DNA of 64,000 bases from the NCBI GenBank assembly GCA_002365175.1, contig DEZK01000003.1:51933-115932 (forward strand), read 5' to 3'. Under the pieces are notes generated by a model, which did no database searches, was not told where the DNA came from, and was given only the letters and a program-made list of their open reading frames with translations. A program made the position numbers and the translations under genes. This stretch comes from Raskinella chloraquaticus (SeqCode) (GTDB lineage: Bacteria; Pseudomonadota; Alphaproteobacteria; Rhizobiales; UBA4765). Positions 34,253 to 42,329 of the stretch are shown one piece after another. Position 1 is the stretch's first letter. Every line of letters begins with the position of its first letter.

Positions 34253-35394
34253 AGAGCGCGCACGCCTGCTGAATAAAGCCCGCGCACCACCGGCGTCGTA
34301 CCGACAAAACGAAAGCGCACGATATCAGCGCGCAAGCCCGGCTTCAGGCGACCACGATCAGTGAGCCGCAACATGTCAGCAGCCCGCCACGTCACATAGC
34401 TCATCGCTGTTGCCATCGATTGCCCGAGCGCCCGATGGAGCTCGCCCACAGCCTGCAGAAGGCTGGACGGGACATAGTCCGACGACAGCGCGTCAAGCAG
34501 ACCAAGCCGTGCCAGATCGCTGGCCGCGACATTGCCCGAATGCGACCCGCCGCGCACCACATTGGGAGCGCCCGCAACCGTCGCCATACCGCGGGCCCTG
34601 GCCTCGCGCGCGGCTTCTTCCGTGGTCGGGAATTCAGAGATCGTGCAGCCGGCATCGGCCGCCATGTCGATATGCTCCGCCGTCGTGTCGTCATGGCTTG
34701 CCAACGGCACCTGTCGATTGGCGAAGAGGTCGACCACGCGCGGCCAATTGGCGTTCACATAAGCAGGCCCCTCATCCATGCGCAGCTTGAGATCATGATC
34801 AATCTGCTGGTCGGTGCGATCTCCCTGCCCCTTGGCATAGGTGATGAGGTGTTCGATTTTACGGAATTGCCGCGTGCCGGGCGTATGATCCATGAGGGAA
34901 ACCAGTTCAAGCAGCGGCCTGTCGGCATGCGGCTCGATTTCTTCCATCAGATCGGGATTGGTCAGCTCACAGCGCAGATGCAGCTTGTGATCGATGCGGA
35001 AATGTCCGCCGAACTGCCCGGTTTCGATCGCCTCGATCATGCGCCCGAACAGATGCTTGCGGTAATCCTTGCCGGTATCAAGCACACCGGCGCAGATCGC
35101 GTCATAGACCGTCGTCACGCCAGCAGCAGCCATCTGCGCGTCATGGGCAAGGGCTGCCGACAACCCATCCGGCCAGAACACTTTGGGGCGCGGCATGAAA
35201 TGACGTTCAAGATTGTCGGTATGCATCTCGATGAGGCCGGGCGCCACGAAATCGCCATCGCAGTCGATGGCGCCCGCAGCCCGGCTCCCGCCCGGCTGCA
35301 TGTCGGCGATCTTGCCGTCCTTCAGACACAACGTTCCGTGAATTATCTCATCATCAAGGACGAGCATCGCATTGGTCAGTGTCGTTTCTGTCAT
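34249..35394 (-). CDS. phnM: Alpha-D-ribose 1-methylphosphonate 5-triphosphate diphosphatase
   Basis: This is a 381-residue amidohydrolase-fold enzyme that removes pyrophosphate from the triphosphorylated ribose-phosphonate made by PhnGHIL. VAPGLIEMHTDNLERHFMPR is the PhnM metal-binding signature; ASHDDTTAEHIDMAADAGC and GAPNVVRGGSHSGNVAASDL are also conserved. The size equals that of E. coli PhnM. Start and PhnL stop overlap in TGATG, and the stop overlaps the DUF1045 start, so the three are translationally coupled. Confidence 0.95.
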   Translation of the reverse strand: MTETTLTNAMLVLDDEIIHGTLCLKDGKIADMQPGGSRAAGAIDCDGDFVAPGLIEMHTDNLERHFMPRPKVFWPDGLSAALAHDAQMAAAGVTTVYDAICAGVLDTGKDYRKHLFGRMIEAIETGQFGGHFRIDHKLHLRCELTNPDLMEEIEPHADRPLLELVSLMDHTPGTRQFRKIEHLITYAKGQGDRTDQQIDHDLKLRMDEGPAYVNANWPRVVDLFANRQVPLASHDDTTAEHIDMAADAGCTISEFPTTEEAAREARARGMATVAGAPNVVRGGSHSGNVAASDLARLGLLDALSSDYVPSSLLQAVGELHRALGQSMATAMSYVTWRAADMLRLTDRGRLKPGLRADIVRFRFVGTTPVVRGLYSAGVRAL

Positions 35395-36128
35395 CAGGCG
35401 GCCTGCTTGAAGGGTATCAGATCGAAGCTGCGGGTGGCGATACGCTCGCGCGTCTCGTCATCATGGAAGATGCCGACAATCGCCGTGCCCTTGTGGCGCG
35501 CTTCGCCGATGAGGTCCACCACCACGTCGCGATTGCGCTGGTCAAGCGAGGCGGTCGGCTCATCAAGCAGCAGGATCGGCGCCGGATCGACAAAGGTGCG
35601 GGCGATGTTGACGCGCTGCTGCTCGCCGCCGGAGAATGTGGCGGGCGCCAGCTTCCACAGCGTCTCGGGCAGATTGAGACGCCCCAGGATCGCGCGCGCG
35701 CGCTGATCAGCCTCGCTCTCGTCGACGCCGCGGCTGATCATCGTGTCCTTGACGATGTCGAGCGTCGTGACGCGGGGGATGACCCGCAGGAACTGCGACA
35801 CATAGCCAAGGGTCCGCCGCCTGACTTCGATGACGAGGCGCGGCGCATCGCCAGCGATATCAATCCACTGCCCCTCATGGCGCACCCGCACCGCGCCGGA
35901 ACTGGCTTTATAATTGCCGTAGAGAAGGCGCAGGAACGTCGATTTTCCCGTACCCGACGGGCCCGTGAGCACGACGGCCTCGCCCGCCGCAACGCTGAAG
36001 CTCACATCCTCGAATACCGGCAGTTGCGCGCCGCCCTGATTGTGCAGGACGAAGCGTTTGCACAGGCCCTGAACCTCGATCATGGCTCTCATCGCCTCAC
36101 ACTCGCCATGCCTTGAAGAATTCGCCAT
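35394..36128 (-). CDS. phnL: C-P lyase ABC-type protein PhnL
   Basis: This 244-residue ABC-type ATPase works with PhnGHI in forming ribose 1-phosphonate triphosphate. It has Walker A LTGPSGTGKSTFLRLLYG, signature FSGGEQQRVNIARTF and Walker B ILLLDEPTASLD. The ATG at 36128 is preferred because AGGGAGG lies five bases upstream; starts at 36092 or 36143 are alternatives. No transmembrane partner is encoded nearby, in line with PhnL acting as a soluble pathway component. The gap to phnK is 11 bases. Confidence 0.93.
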   Translation of the reverse strand: MANSSRHGECEAMRAMIEVQGLCKRFVLHNQGGAQLPVFEDVSFSVAAGEAVVLTGPSGTGKSTFLRLLYGNYKASSGAVRVRHEGQWIDIAGDAPRLVIEVRRRTLGYVSQFLRVIPRVTTLDIVKDTMISRGVDESEADQRARAILGRLNLPETLWKLAPATFSGGEQQRVNIARTFVDPAPILLLDEPTASLDQRNRDVVVDLIGEARHKGTAIVGIFHDDETRERIATRSFDLIPFKQAA

Positions 36129-36139
36129 GTCAGCCTCCC

Positions 36140-36949
36140 TCATGCCTGCAGCACGGCGGAGGTGAGAAGCTGCGTATAGGGATGGTGCGGATCGTCGAGA
36201 ACCTGATCGGTGAGCCCGGTTTCAACGACATGCCCATCCTTCATCACCATCAGCCGGTCAGTGAGAAGACGCGCAACCGCCAGGTCATGGGTGACGACAA
36301 TCGCTGAAATTCCAAGGTCGCGCACCAGCACGCGCAGAAGATCGAGGAGCTTTGCCTGCACGGAAACGTCCAACCCGCCGGTCGGCTCATCCATGAACAC
36401 AAGGCGGGGCTCGGAGACGAGAATGCGGGCAATCTGCAAACGCTGCTGCATGCCGCCTGAAAACTGCGACGGCTTGTGATCGATACGCCCGCCCTCGATC
36501 TCGACCCGTGACAGCCAGTCGAGCGCCGTGGCCCTGATCTGCCCGTAATGGCGTTTGCCGACCGCCATCATGCGCTCGCCGACATTGCCGCCGGCCGAAA
36601 TCCCCATGCGCAGCCCATCGCGGGGGTTCTGGTGGACGATGCCCCATTCGGAGCGCATGAGACGCCGGCGCTCCGGCTCGGGCAGAGCCAGCACATCAAC
36701 CTCGGCGCCTTGCGTGTTGCGGAAGTGGATATCACCGTTTGTCGGCGCCAGAAGCCCGGCGAGGCACTGCAGCAAGGTGGATTTTCCCGAGCCTGATTCA
36801 CCGACGATGCCGAGAATTTCACCGGGATAGAGCTCAAACGAAATGCCCTCACATCCGCGCTGGACACCGTAGAATTTGGTCAGCCCATCGACCCGCAACA
36901 GCGGCGCGGAGAGGGCAAGCGCTGGCACCATGTCGCCAATCACATTCAT
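36140..36949 (-). CDS. phnK: C-P lyase ABC-type protein PhnK
   Basis: This 269-residue ABC-type ATPase has Walker A IVGESGSGKSTLLQCLAG, signature FSGGMQQRLQIARIL and Walker B LVFMDEPTGGLDVS. The region EWGIVHQNPRDGLRMGISAG, between Walker A and the signature, is typical of PhnK, which docks on the PhnGHIJ core. The first 15 or so residues extend beyond the E. coli protein. Its ATG overlaps the phnJ stop (ATGA). Confidence 0.95.
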   Translation of the reverse strand: MNVIGDMVPALALSAPLLRVDGLTKFYGVQRGCEGISFELYPGEILGIVGESGSGKSTLLQCLAGLLAPTNGDIHFRNTQGAEVDVLALPEPERRRLMRSEWGIVHQNPRDGLRMGISAGGNVGERMMAVGKRHYGQIRATALDWLSRVEIEGGRIDHKPSQFSGGMQQRLQIARILVSEPRLVFMDEPTGGLDVSVQAKLLDLLRVLVRDLGISAIVVTHDLAVARLLTDRLMVMKDGHVVETGLTDQVLDDPHHPYTQLLTSAVLQA

Positions 36950-37860
36950 GATGAGCCCCCCGTCAGGCGCTGCCCCGCGCTCTGCTCAAGCTGCGTACCC
37001 ACATGGCCCTCGGCCCGCCTGCCCTCGCAATAATCGGTGTCGGAGCACACAAACATCCGGCTGCCCTGGTCATCGATCACCACCTCGTCGAGATAGCTGT
37101 CGCCGGCCCCGCATAATTCGCAAGGTCGCGACCAGCGCTGCACCTGAAACGGATGATCGTCAAAATCGAGGCTCCTGACGGTGGTGTAGGGCGGCACCGC
37201 ATAGATGCGCTTTTCACGACCGGCTCCGAAGAGCTGCAAGGCCGGCATGTGGTCCATCTTCGGATTGTCGAATTTGGGGATGGGCGTTGGCGCCATGACG
37301 TAGCGGCCATTGACGAGCGCCGGATAATCATAGGTGGTGGCGATATGGCCGAAGCGGGCGATATCTTCGTAAAGCCTGACCTGCATCAGCCCGTATTCGC
37401 CGTAGCCATGCATCTTGCGGGTTTCCGTTTCCCGCGGCTCAAGCTTGCGCAGGGGTTCGGGCTGCGGCACCTGATAGACCAGCACCTGATCGGCGCTGAG
37501 CGGCGCCTCAGGGATACGATGGCGGGTCTGGATGATGGTTGCTTCTTCTGTTGCCTCCGTTGTCGCCACACCGGCAACGCGCGCAAAGAAGCGGCGGATC
37601 GACACCGCATTCGTCGTGTCGTCCGCACCCTGATCGATCACCTTCAAAACGTCGTCAGCGCCGATGATTGCCGCCGTGATCTGGATGCCGCCGGTTCCCC
37701 AGCCGCGCGCCAGCGGCATCTCGCGGCTGCCAAACGGTACCTGATAGCCCGGCACGGCGATTGCCTTCAGCAGCGCGCGCCGGATCATGCGCTTGGTCTG
37801 CTCGTCGAGATAGGCGAAGTTGTAGGTGATGTCCGACGTTGAAGAGGATGCCAAGGTCAT
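36946..37860 (-). CDS. phnJ: Alpha-D-ribose 1-methylphosphonate 5-phosphate C-P lyase
   Basis: This is the 304-residue radical-SAM enzyme that breaks the carbon-phosphorus bond. Four cysteines in CELCGAG and CSDTDYC follow the spacing C-x2-C-x21-C-x5-C that is the iron-sulfur and radical signature of PhnJ. MHGYGEYGLMQVRLYEDIA and GRYVMAPTPIPKFDNPKMDH are strongly conserved. The N-terminus FAYLDEQTKRMIRRALLKAI is standard. The start overlaps the fosX stop and the stop overlaps phnK. It is the key catalytic gene of the operon, and all required cysteines are present. Confidence 0.97.
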   Translation of the reverse strand: MTLASSSTSDITYNFAYLDEQTKRMIRRALLKAIAVPGYQVPFGSREMPLARGWGTGGIQITAAIIGADDVLKVIDQGADDTTNAVSIRRFFARVAGVATTEATEEATIIQTRHRIPEAPLSADQVLVYQVPQPEPLRKLEPRETETRKMHGYGEYGLMQVRLYEDIARFGHIATTYDYPALVNGRYVMAPTPIPKFDNPKMDHMPALQLFGAGREKRIYAVPPYTTVRSLDFDDHPFQVQRWSRPCELCGAGDSYLDEVVIDDQGSRMFVCSDTDYCEGRRAEGHVGTQLEQSAGQRLTGGSS

Positions 37861-38276
37861 TCCGCTGCTTCTCTTCCTAACCCATAGCGCGCCAGCCGCT
37901 CTTCAAGCGTGCCGGTGTGCAGTTCAAAGAGATGGTTATCGTGATCATAGAAGTAGATTGAACGCCCTTCACCGCTGACCCTGGATCGCGCCGCGCTTAT
38001 CTCCAGGCCAAGGGCACGGATACGCTCTTCATAAACCTCAAAATCATGTTCTGAGATTTTGAAAGCGATATGGTTGTAACTGCGTGAGGGCAGCGGATCG
38101 CCCTCCATGACAGCAATCCACATACCGCCGATGAGAAAGAATTTTTCCTTTGATATGGAGAAAGTCTGGTCCAGCGAAGAATAGACTTCCACCGCTCCAA
38201 GCCCCTCGACGCAAATGCGCGTCATAGCTTCAAGATCACGAACAACGAGCGTGAGATGAGAGAGACCTTCGATCAT
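37857..38276 (-). CDS. fosX: Fosfomycin epoxide hydrolase-like protein FosX
   Basis: This 139-residue vicinal oxygen chelate protein begins MIEGLSHLTLVVRDLEAM and has RSYNHIAFKISEHDFEVY and YFYDHDNHLFELHTGTLEER. Counting residues, metal ligands His7, His69 and Glu118 and the general base Glu44 known for the Mesorhizobium loti FosX all fall at the same positions. The family opens the fosfomycin epoxide with water. It is inserted between phnI and phnJ with ATGA overlaps on both sides, so it is a true cistron of the C-P lyase operon. The role may be detoxifying fosfomycin or preparing it as a phosphorus source. Confidence 0.93.
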   Translation of the reverse strand: MIEGLSHLTLVVRDLEAMTRICVEGLGAVEVYSSLDQTFSISKEKFFLIGGMWIAVMEGDPLPSRSYNHIAFKISEHDFEVYEERIRALGLEISAARSRVSGEGRSIYFYDHDNHLFELHTGTLEERLARYGLGREAAE

Positions 38277-39382
38277 TCCGCTGCCTCCCTCTTTTCGGTC
38301 GTCATCACGCGCTCTGCAATCTCGCGATGCATCCTGCGCAGCAGTTCAAGCTCGCCCTGGAAGTCGACATAATGCGGCAGTTTCAGATGCTCGACGAAGC
38401 CGGAGGCTTCCACATTGTCGCAGTGATAGAGGACGAATTCCGCATCCTGCGCCGGATAGCGCACGTCTTCGCCAAGTTCATCGGCCTTCAGCGCCCGGTC
38501 GACCAGCGACATCGCCATCACCTTGCGCTCGGCATGGCCGAAGGCGAGACCGTAGCCACGGGTGAATTGCGGCGGCTGATCCTTTGAGCCGGCAAACTGG
38601 TTGACCATCTGGCATTCGCTGAGCGTGATGTCACCGATGTCGATGGCAAAACCCAGCTCTTCCGGCACGATCTCGACCGATACTTCGCCAAGACGGATTT
38701 CACCGACAAAGGGATGCGAATGGCCAAAGCCACGCTGCACGGAGTAGGCAAGGCCCAGCAGATACCCTTCATCACCACGCGCCAGCACCTGCAGGCGCTC
38801 ATCGCGCTCGGCCGGAAATTCCAGCGGCTGGCGCGTGATATCGAACGGCGCTTCATCGCCAGGCGGCGGCAATTCGCGCTCCATCAGGCCTTCGGCGCCC
38901 AGAATATCGGGAACGCGTGGCATGTTCTCGTCAAGCGCCTCTTGCGCCGGCTGAACGCTGCCGCGCTCGCCCTCACTGTCCATCAGCGAAAAATCAAACA
39001 GCCGATGCGTGTAATCATAGGTAGGCCCCAGCACCTGCCCGCCCGGAAGGTCCTTGTAGGTGGCTGAGACGCGACGGCGGATCAGCATGCGCGCCGTATC
39101 AACCGGCAGGCTCGCGCCAAAGCGCGGCAGGGTGGTACGATAAGCGCGCAGCAGGAAGGCCGCTTCGATGAGATCGCCCTGCGCCTGCTTGATGGCAAGC
39201 GCAGCCAGCTCGCGGTCATAGATCGAGCCCTCGTTCATCACCCGGTCAACAGCGATGCCAAGCTGGCTGGCGATCTGCGCCACGTCGAGCTCGGGCAGCA
39301 GCGGGTCACCCCGCCTGGTTTGCGCGATGAGATCATGGCTGGCGAGAATGGCCTTTTCGCCGCCCTTGACTGCGACATACAC
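38273..39382 (-). CDS. phnI: C-P lyase nucleosidase subunit PhnI
   Basis: This 369-residue core subunit transfers the phosphonate to the ribose of ATP with release of adenine, together with PhnG, PhnH and PhnL. MYVAVKGGEKAILASHDLIA is the family N-terminus; GYLLGLAYSVQRGFGHSHPF and HCDNVEASGFVEHLKLPHYV are conserved near the metal-binding and C-terminal regions. Length matches other PhnI. It begins 3 bases after phnH and its stop overlaps the fosX start. Confidence 0.96.
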   Translation of the reverse strand: MYVAVKGGEKAILASHDLIAQTRRGDPLLPELDVAQIASQLGIAVDRVMNEGSIYDRELAALAIKQAQGDLIEAAFLLRAYRTTLPRFGASLPVDTARMLIRRRVSATYKDLPGGQVLGPTYDYTHRLFDFSLMDSEGERGSVQPAQEALDENMPRVPDILGAEGLMERELPPPGDEAPFDITRQPLEFPAERDERLQVLARGDEGYLLGLAYSVQRGFGHSHPFVGEIRLGEVSVEIVPEELGFAIDIGDITLSECQMVNQFAGSKDQPPQFTRGYGLAFGHAERKVMAMSLVDRALKADELGEDVRYPAQDAEFVLYHCDNVEASGFVEHLKLPHYVDFQGELELLRRMHREIAERVMTTEKREAAE

Positions 39383-39385
39383 GGC

Positions 39386-40009
39386 TCAGCCCTCCACCAT
39401 CAGTGCTAAAGCGCTCGAGCGCGGCAAGCCCATCATCTCGTGTCCAGCGCACAGGAAACAATCAACACCAAGCGGGTAGAGGCGATGATTTTCACCCATC
39501 GCCTGCCAGAACGCGGTCGAAAGGCCGGCGGGAGAGAGTGTCACGGTGTTCCTGATGCCGGGACCGCTCGCGCGCACGCCCTGTCCACCGGTGAGCGCCG
39601 GCACATCGACAAGAAGGGTCGCCGAGCGGTCGGGATAGCGATCCTCGCCGATCGACAGCTGCGCCAACACGGCGCCAGCGCCATGCGCTCGACTGGCAGC
39701 GAACATGGCGAGCGCCGGATCATCGACCAGAGGCACGCCGGTATGAAACCGCACATAGGCGCGCAAACTCTCATCGCCAAGATCGGGCGCCAGCCATAGC
39801 GGCGTTTCGAAATCAGCCAGCGTCAGCAGCAGCGCCACAAGGGCTGGTGAGACGCCCTCAGGCACATCGCCAGGCGGGGTTATCGCCTGCGCCAGTCCCG
39901 GACGGGCGAGCGCCGACATGGTTGCTCTGAAGACCTCTTGTGCGCCTGCAACCGGATCGACGAAACCGCGACCAACCTGGCGAAGATCAAGACCCGACAT
40001 CTGTGACAT
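39386..40009 (-). CDS. phnH: C-P lyase subunit PhnH
   Basis: This 207-residue core subunit has LRQVGRGFVDPVAGAQEVFR near the start, the PhnH motif (G-F-x-D-P-V-x-x-x-Q-x-x-F-R), and GPGIRNTVTLSPAGLSTAFW in the C-terminal half, where the family has G-P-G-I. PhnH is a structural, PLP-transferase-like subunit of the PhnGHIJ complex. It starts three bases after phnG and ends three bases before phnI. Confidence 0.94.
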   Translation of the reverse strand: MSQMSGLDLRQVGRGFVDPVAGAQEVFRATMSALARPGLAQAITPPGDVPEGVSPALVALLLTLADFETPLWLAPDLGDESLRAYVRFHTGVPLVDDPALAMFAASRAHGAGAVLAQLSIGEDRYPDRSATLLVDVPALTGGQGVRASGPGIRNTVTLSPAGLSTAFWQAMGENHRLYPLGVDCFLCAGHEMMGLPRSSALALMVEG

Positions 40010-40012
40010 GGT

Positions 40013-40495
40013 TCAGCCGTCGCCCCGCACCAGCGTAAAGAAATCGACCTTTGTCGCGGCGGCCTGGCGTGAGCGCAGATCCCGCGCCGCCTGCTGCTGT
40101 CGTGCCAGCGGGCGGATATGATGCTCATAGAGGTCAGCGCCGCCTGAAGCCGCCTGCAGCAACGCATCAAGCACTGCCGCGAGTTCCGCATGGCGCCGGT
40201 CACGCCCCAAGGCATAGGCAACGCCGGCGGTGCCCTCGTCCAGCCGCACCGTACAGCGTGTCACACTTGCTTCACCCAGATTGAATTGGCGTCCGCTGCC
40301 ACCGGCCCGCGCCCTCACCATGATGGCGCCACTCTCCGGCGGGCGCAGCAGCGTGTAACCGGGCACCGTCGGCAGATCGGCAAGAACCGCTTCCAGATCG
40401 CACCGCGAAGCGCGCGCGAGAACCGCCAGCCAGTCGCGACGGCGCGCCGTGATGTCTGCAGTTTCCCTGGGAAGCGCGCTGGATGGATGCGTCAT
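40013..40495 (-). CDS. phnG: C-P lyase subunit PhnG
   Basis: This 160-residue core subunit contains LRPPESGAIMVRARAGGSGR and FNLGEASVTRCTVRL, the two conserved PhnG stretches, then GVAYALGRDRRHAELAAVLDAL. It opens the catabolic operon. The ATG at 40495 is taken as start; an in-frame GTG lies nine bases upstream. The double operator at 40537-40563 is 42-68 bases ahead of this start, placing the promoter under probable PhnF control. Confidence 0.93.
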   Translation of the reverse strand: MTHPSSALPRETADITARRRDWLAVLARASRCDLEAVLADLPTVPGYTLLRPPESGAIMVRARAGGSGRQFNLGEASVTRCTVRLDEGTAGVAYALGRDRRHAELAAVLDALLQAASGGADLYEHHIRPLARQQQAARDLRSRQAAATKVDFFTLVRGDG

Positions 40496-40536
40496 CTGTC
40501 TCACGAATGATAGCTGGGCAGTCTGGATTGTTATAA

Positions 40537-40563
40537 GGTCTAGACCATTTATAGGTCTAGATC
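40537..40563. promoter_or_regulatory. Double palindromic operator between phnG and phnF
   Basis: Two copies of the same palindrome occur 17 bases apart: GGTCTAGACC (40537-40546, perfect) and GGTCTAGATC (40554-40563, one mismatch). They occupy the divergent phnG/phnF promoter region. The sequence resembles sites described for GntR/HutC-type PhnF repressors, which centre on a TAGACC-like half-site. Likely PhnF dimers bind here to repress both directions until a phosphonate or phosphate signal releases them. Confidence 0.72.
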
Positions 40564-40615
40564 AATACATATGTTTTGTTGTAGACTGGCATCGTGACGC
40601 TGAGGTGACATTGCG

Positions 40616-41383
40616 ATGGACGCTATCGACAACATCGTGCGCGATACCGACCAGCCTGCAAGCGGGCGCAACGCCCCGCGCTGGCGCCGGATTGCCGAGG
40701 AACTGGAACAGGATATCCGCAACGGCGTGGTGCCAACCGGCAGTCCGCTGCCGACGGTGCTTGAACTCGCAAGCCGGTTTGCGGTCAATCGCCACACCGT
40801 GCGTCAGGCACTGCAATTCCTGCAGATGCGCGGGCTGGTATCGATTGAACAGGGACGCGGCACCTTTGTCCGCCGCCCGACATTTGATTACCGCCTCGGG
40901 CGTCGTGTCCGCTTCGCTGACAGCTTCATCGGCGATAGCAGCACCGACAATACGCTGATCGGGGCGATGGAGGTTGAGGAGGCGCTCGACAAGGACGCCC
41001 ATCGCCTCAATCTCCCGGTTGGCACCCTGCTGTGGCGTTTCCGCACCCTGCGCCATGCCGGTGGCGCGCCGCTGGCGACCAGCACGCACTGTCTTGAGCA
41101 TGCCCGCTGGCCGGACTTCGACCGCCACTTCGTGCGCGCCGGCATGTCATTCACGCGCGCACTCGCCTCTTACGGCCTGAGCGATTATGTCCGTCTCTCA
41201 ACCCGCATCAGCGCGGTATTGCCAACCCCGCAGGAACAGGAATTGCTGAACATCTCCAGCACCGAGCCCCTGCTCCTGTCACGCGCCATCGACGGCGTCT
41301 CGGTCGATGACCCCATTCATGCCGTCACCACCGCCTTCATCGGCGCGCGCATCGACTTTGTCGTCGAGCCGCCTGTCGGATGA
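40616..41383 (+). CDS. phnF: GntR/HutC-family regulator of phosphonate metabolism
   Basis: This 255-residue transcription factor has an N-terminal winged helix (WRRIAEELEQDIRNGVVPTG, then FAVNRHTVRQALQFLQMRGL and IEQGRGTFV) of the GntR family, and a C-terminal UTRA ligand domain from about residue 95 to 245. It is divergent from phnG with the double operator between them, so it probably represses the C-P lyase operon and itself. The effector is not known from sequence. Confidence 0.93.
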   Translation: MDAIDNIVRDTDQPASGRNAPRWRRIAEELEQDIRNGVVPTGSPLPTVLELASRFAVNRHTVRQALQFLQMRGLVSIEQGRGTFVRRPTFDYRLGRRVRFADSFIGDSSTDNTLIGAMEVEEALDKDAHRLNLPVGTLLWRFRTLRHAGGAPLATSTHCLEHARWPDFDRHFVRAGMSFTRALASYGLSDYVRLSTRISAVLPTPQEQELLNISSTEPLLLSRAIDGVSVDDPIHAVTTAFIGARIDFVVEPPVG

Positions 41384-41435
41384 CTAAATTCGGCTTGCCT
41401 TGCGCGATCGTATCGCCCTGCGCTAAGAGTGCGCA

Positions 41436-41705
41436 ATGCAGGACCGTTCAATGACCAGTTCAAAATCCGTCCCTTCGCCTCGGCGCAGCGCCGTCACCGT
41501 CATCGCCGCCATTATCCTTGTGGCAAGCGAAGTGCTGGCCGCAGCGATTGCCGGTGCCTGGGCGATCGCCGGCTTGTTGAAGCTGGGCGACATCCTGTTC
41601 TGGGGACTGCAACTGGTGATGGTAGGCGGCGCCATGATGGCCATTATCGCCTTTGCCCGCCAGGCGATGCGCGTTGAACCGGTTTTCGGCAGCCGCAAAC
41701 GTTAG
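41436..41705 (+). CDS. Small membrane protein, unknown function
   Basis: This 89-residue protein has a basic N-terminus (KSVPSPRRS) and two predicted transmembrane helices, VTVIAAIILVASEVLAAAIA and ILFWGLQLVMVGGAMMAIIA, joined by a short loop, ending in a basic tail. A second in-frame ATG lies 15 bases downstream. It follows phnF by 52 bases on the same strand but has no feature linking it to phosphonates. The family is not recognised. Confidence 0.6.
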   Translation: MQDRSMTSSKSVPSPRRSAVTVIAAIILVASEVLAAAIAGAWAIAGLLKLGDILFWGLQLVMVGGAMMAIIAFARQAMRVEPVFGSRKR

Positions 41706-41709
41706 GCAT

Positions 41710-42186
41710 TCAAAGAACCTGTCGCGTCATCTGGCGCCGGTGTATCGTTGGCGTCGGCTCGATCATCGCCGCTTCCACATCGCTGGCCAACTCGGCAAAC
41801 GCCGCCCGTGGATCAAGAAACGCATCGCCCCAGCGCCCGTCGCGATTGACCTCGATATAGGCGAGCCGGATGATGGCAAGCGGTGTCGCACCTGCCTCCA
41901 CCGGACGCCCCAGCACGACTGCAAACCAATGCCGGATCGCCGCTTCGGCTGCCTGATCAAGCTGTTCGACGATCAGATCAAATCCAACGCCGCCGGCAAG
42001 CGCCGCAAGCGCCTTGTCGCTGAGCAAGGTCGTGAGCCGCTCCCGCGCCATGTCGCTCACAACGCCAAATGAGCGACACCACAGCCGCGCCACCGGATCA
42101 ACCGCCGCCGCCAGTGCCGCTGCGCGCTGCAGGGAGTGGCTGTTCATGAGCGCATGGGCTTCTCGGGTCAGATTGTCGTCAAACAT
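41710..42186 (-). CDS. Hypothetical protein, helical
   Basis: This protein of 158 residues is read from the ATG at 42186, which has AAGGAA six bases upstream; the frame is open to 42234. It looks largely alpha-helical (LTREAHALMNSHSLQRAAAL, then AIRHWFAVVLGRPVEAG), with no signal peptide, membrane segment or known motif. Its stop faces the small membrane protein's stop four bases away. Codon use is normal for the window. No function can be assigned. Confidence 0.65.
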   Translation of the reverse strand: MFDDNLTREAHALMNSHSLQRAAALAAAVDPVARLWCRSFGVVSDMARERLTTLLSDKALAALAGGVGFDLIVEQLDQAAEAAIRHWFAVVLGRPVEAGATPLAIIRLAYIEVNRDGRWGDAFLDPRAAFAELASDVEAAMIEPTPTIHRRQMTRQVL

Positions 42187-42329
42187 CGGCATTTCCTTGG
42201 CATCGGCGGCAGGCGAGATATGGCCTTGAACCACGACGGCACCCTATAGTTCCTAACCTTAAATGAGATGATTAAAAGATGAAGCCGAGGCGCAAGGCCT
42301 CTTTTGCGCAAGAAAAAGGCAAAGCCAGG

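Noticed and set aside
34420..35706. A 428-codon plus-strand frame
   Set aside because: It runs antisense through phnM and part of phnL, both with clear motifs. Long shadow frames are common in this GC-rich DNA.
37857..38276. Resistance island or mobile origin for fosX
   Set aside because: No transposase, repeats or composition shift flank it. The codon overlaps with phnI and phnJ show it is a settled part of the operon.
42287..42305. Possible terminator GAGGC-loop-GCCTC followed by TTTT on the plus strand
   Set aside because: The stem is only 5 bp and no plus-strand gene ends here; the flanking genes are both on the minus strand.
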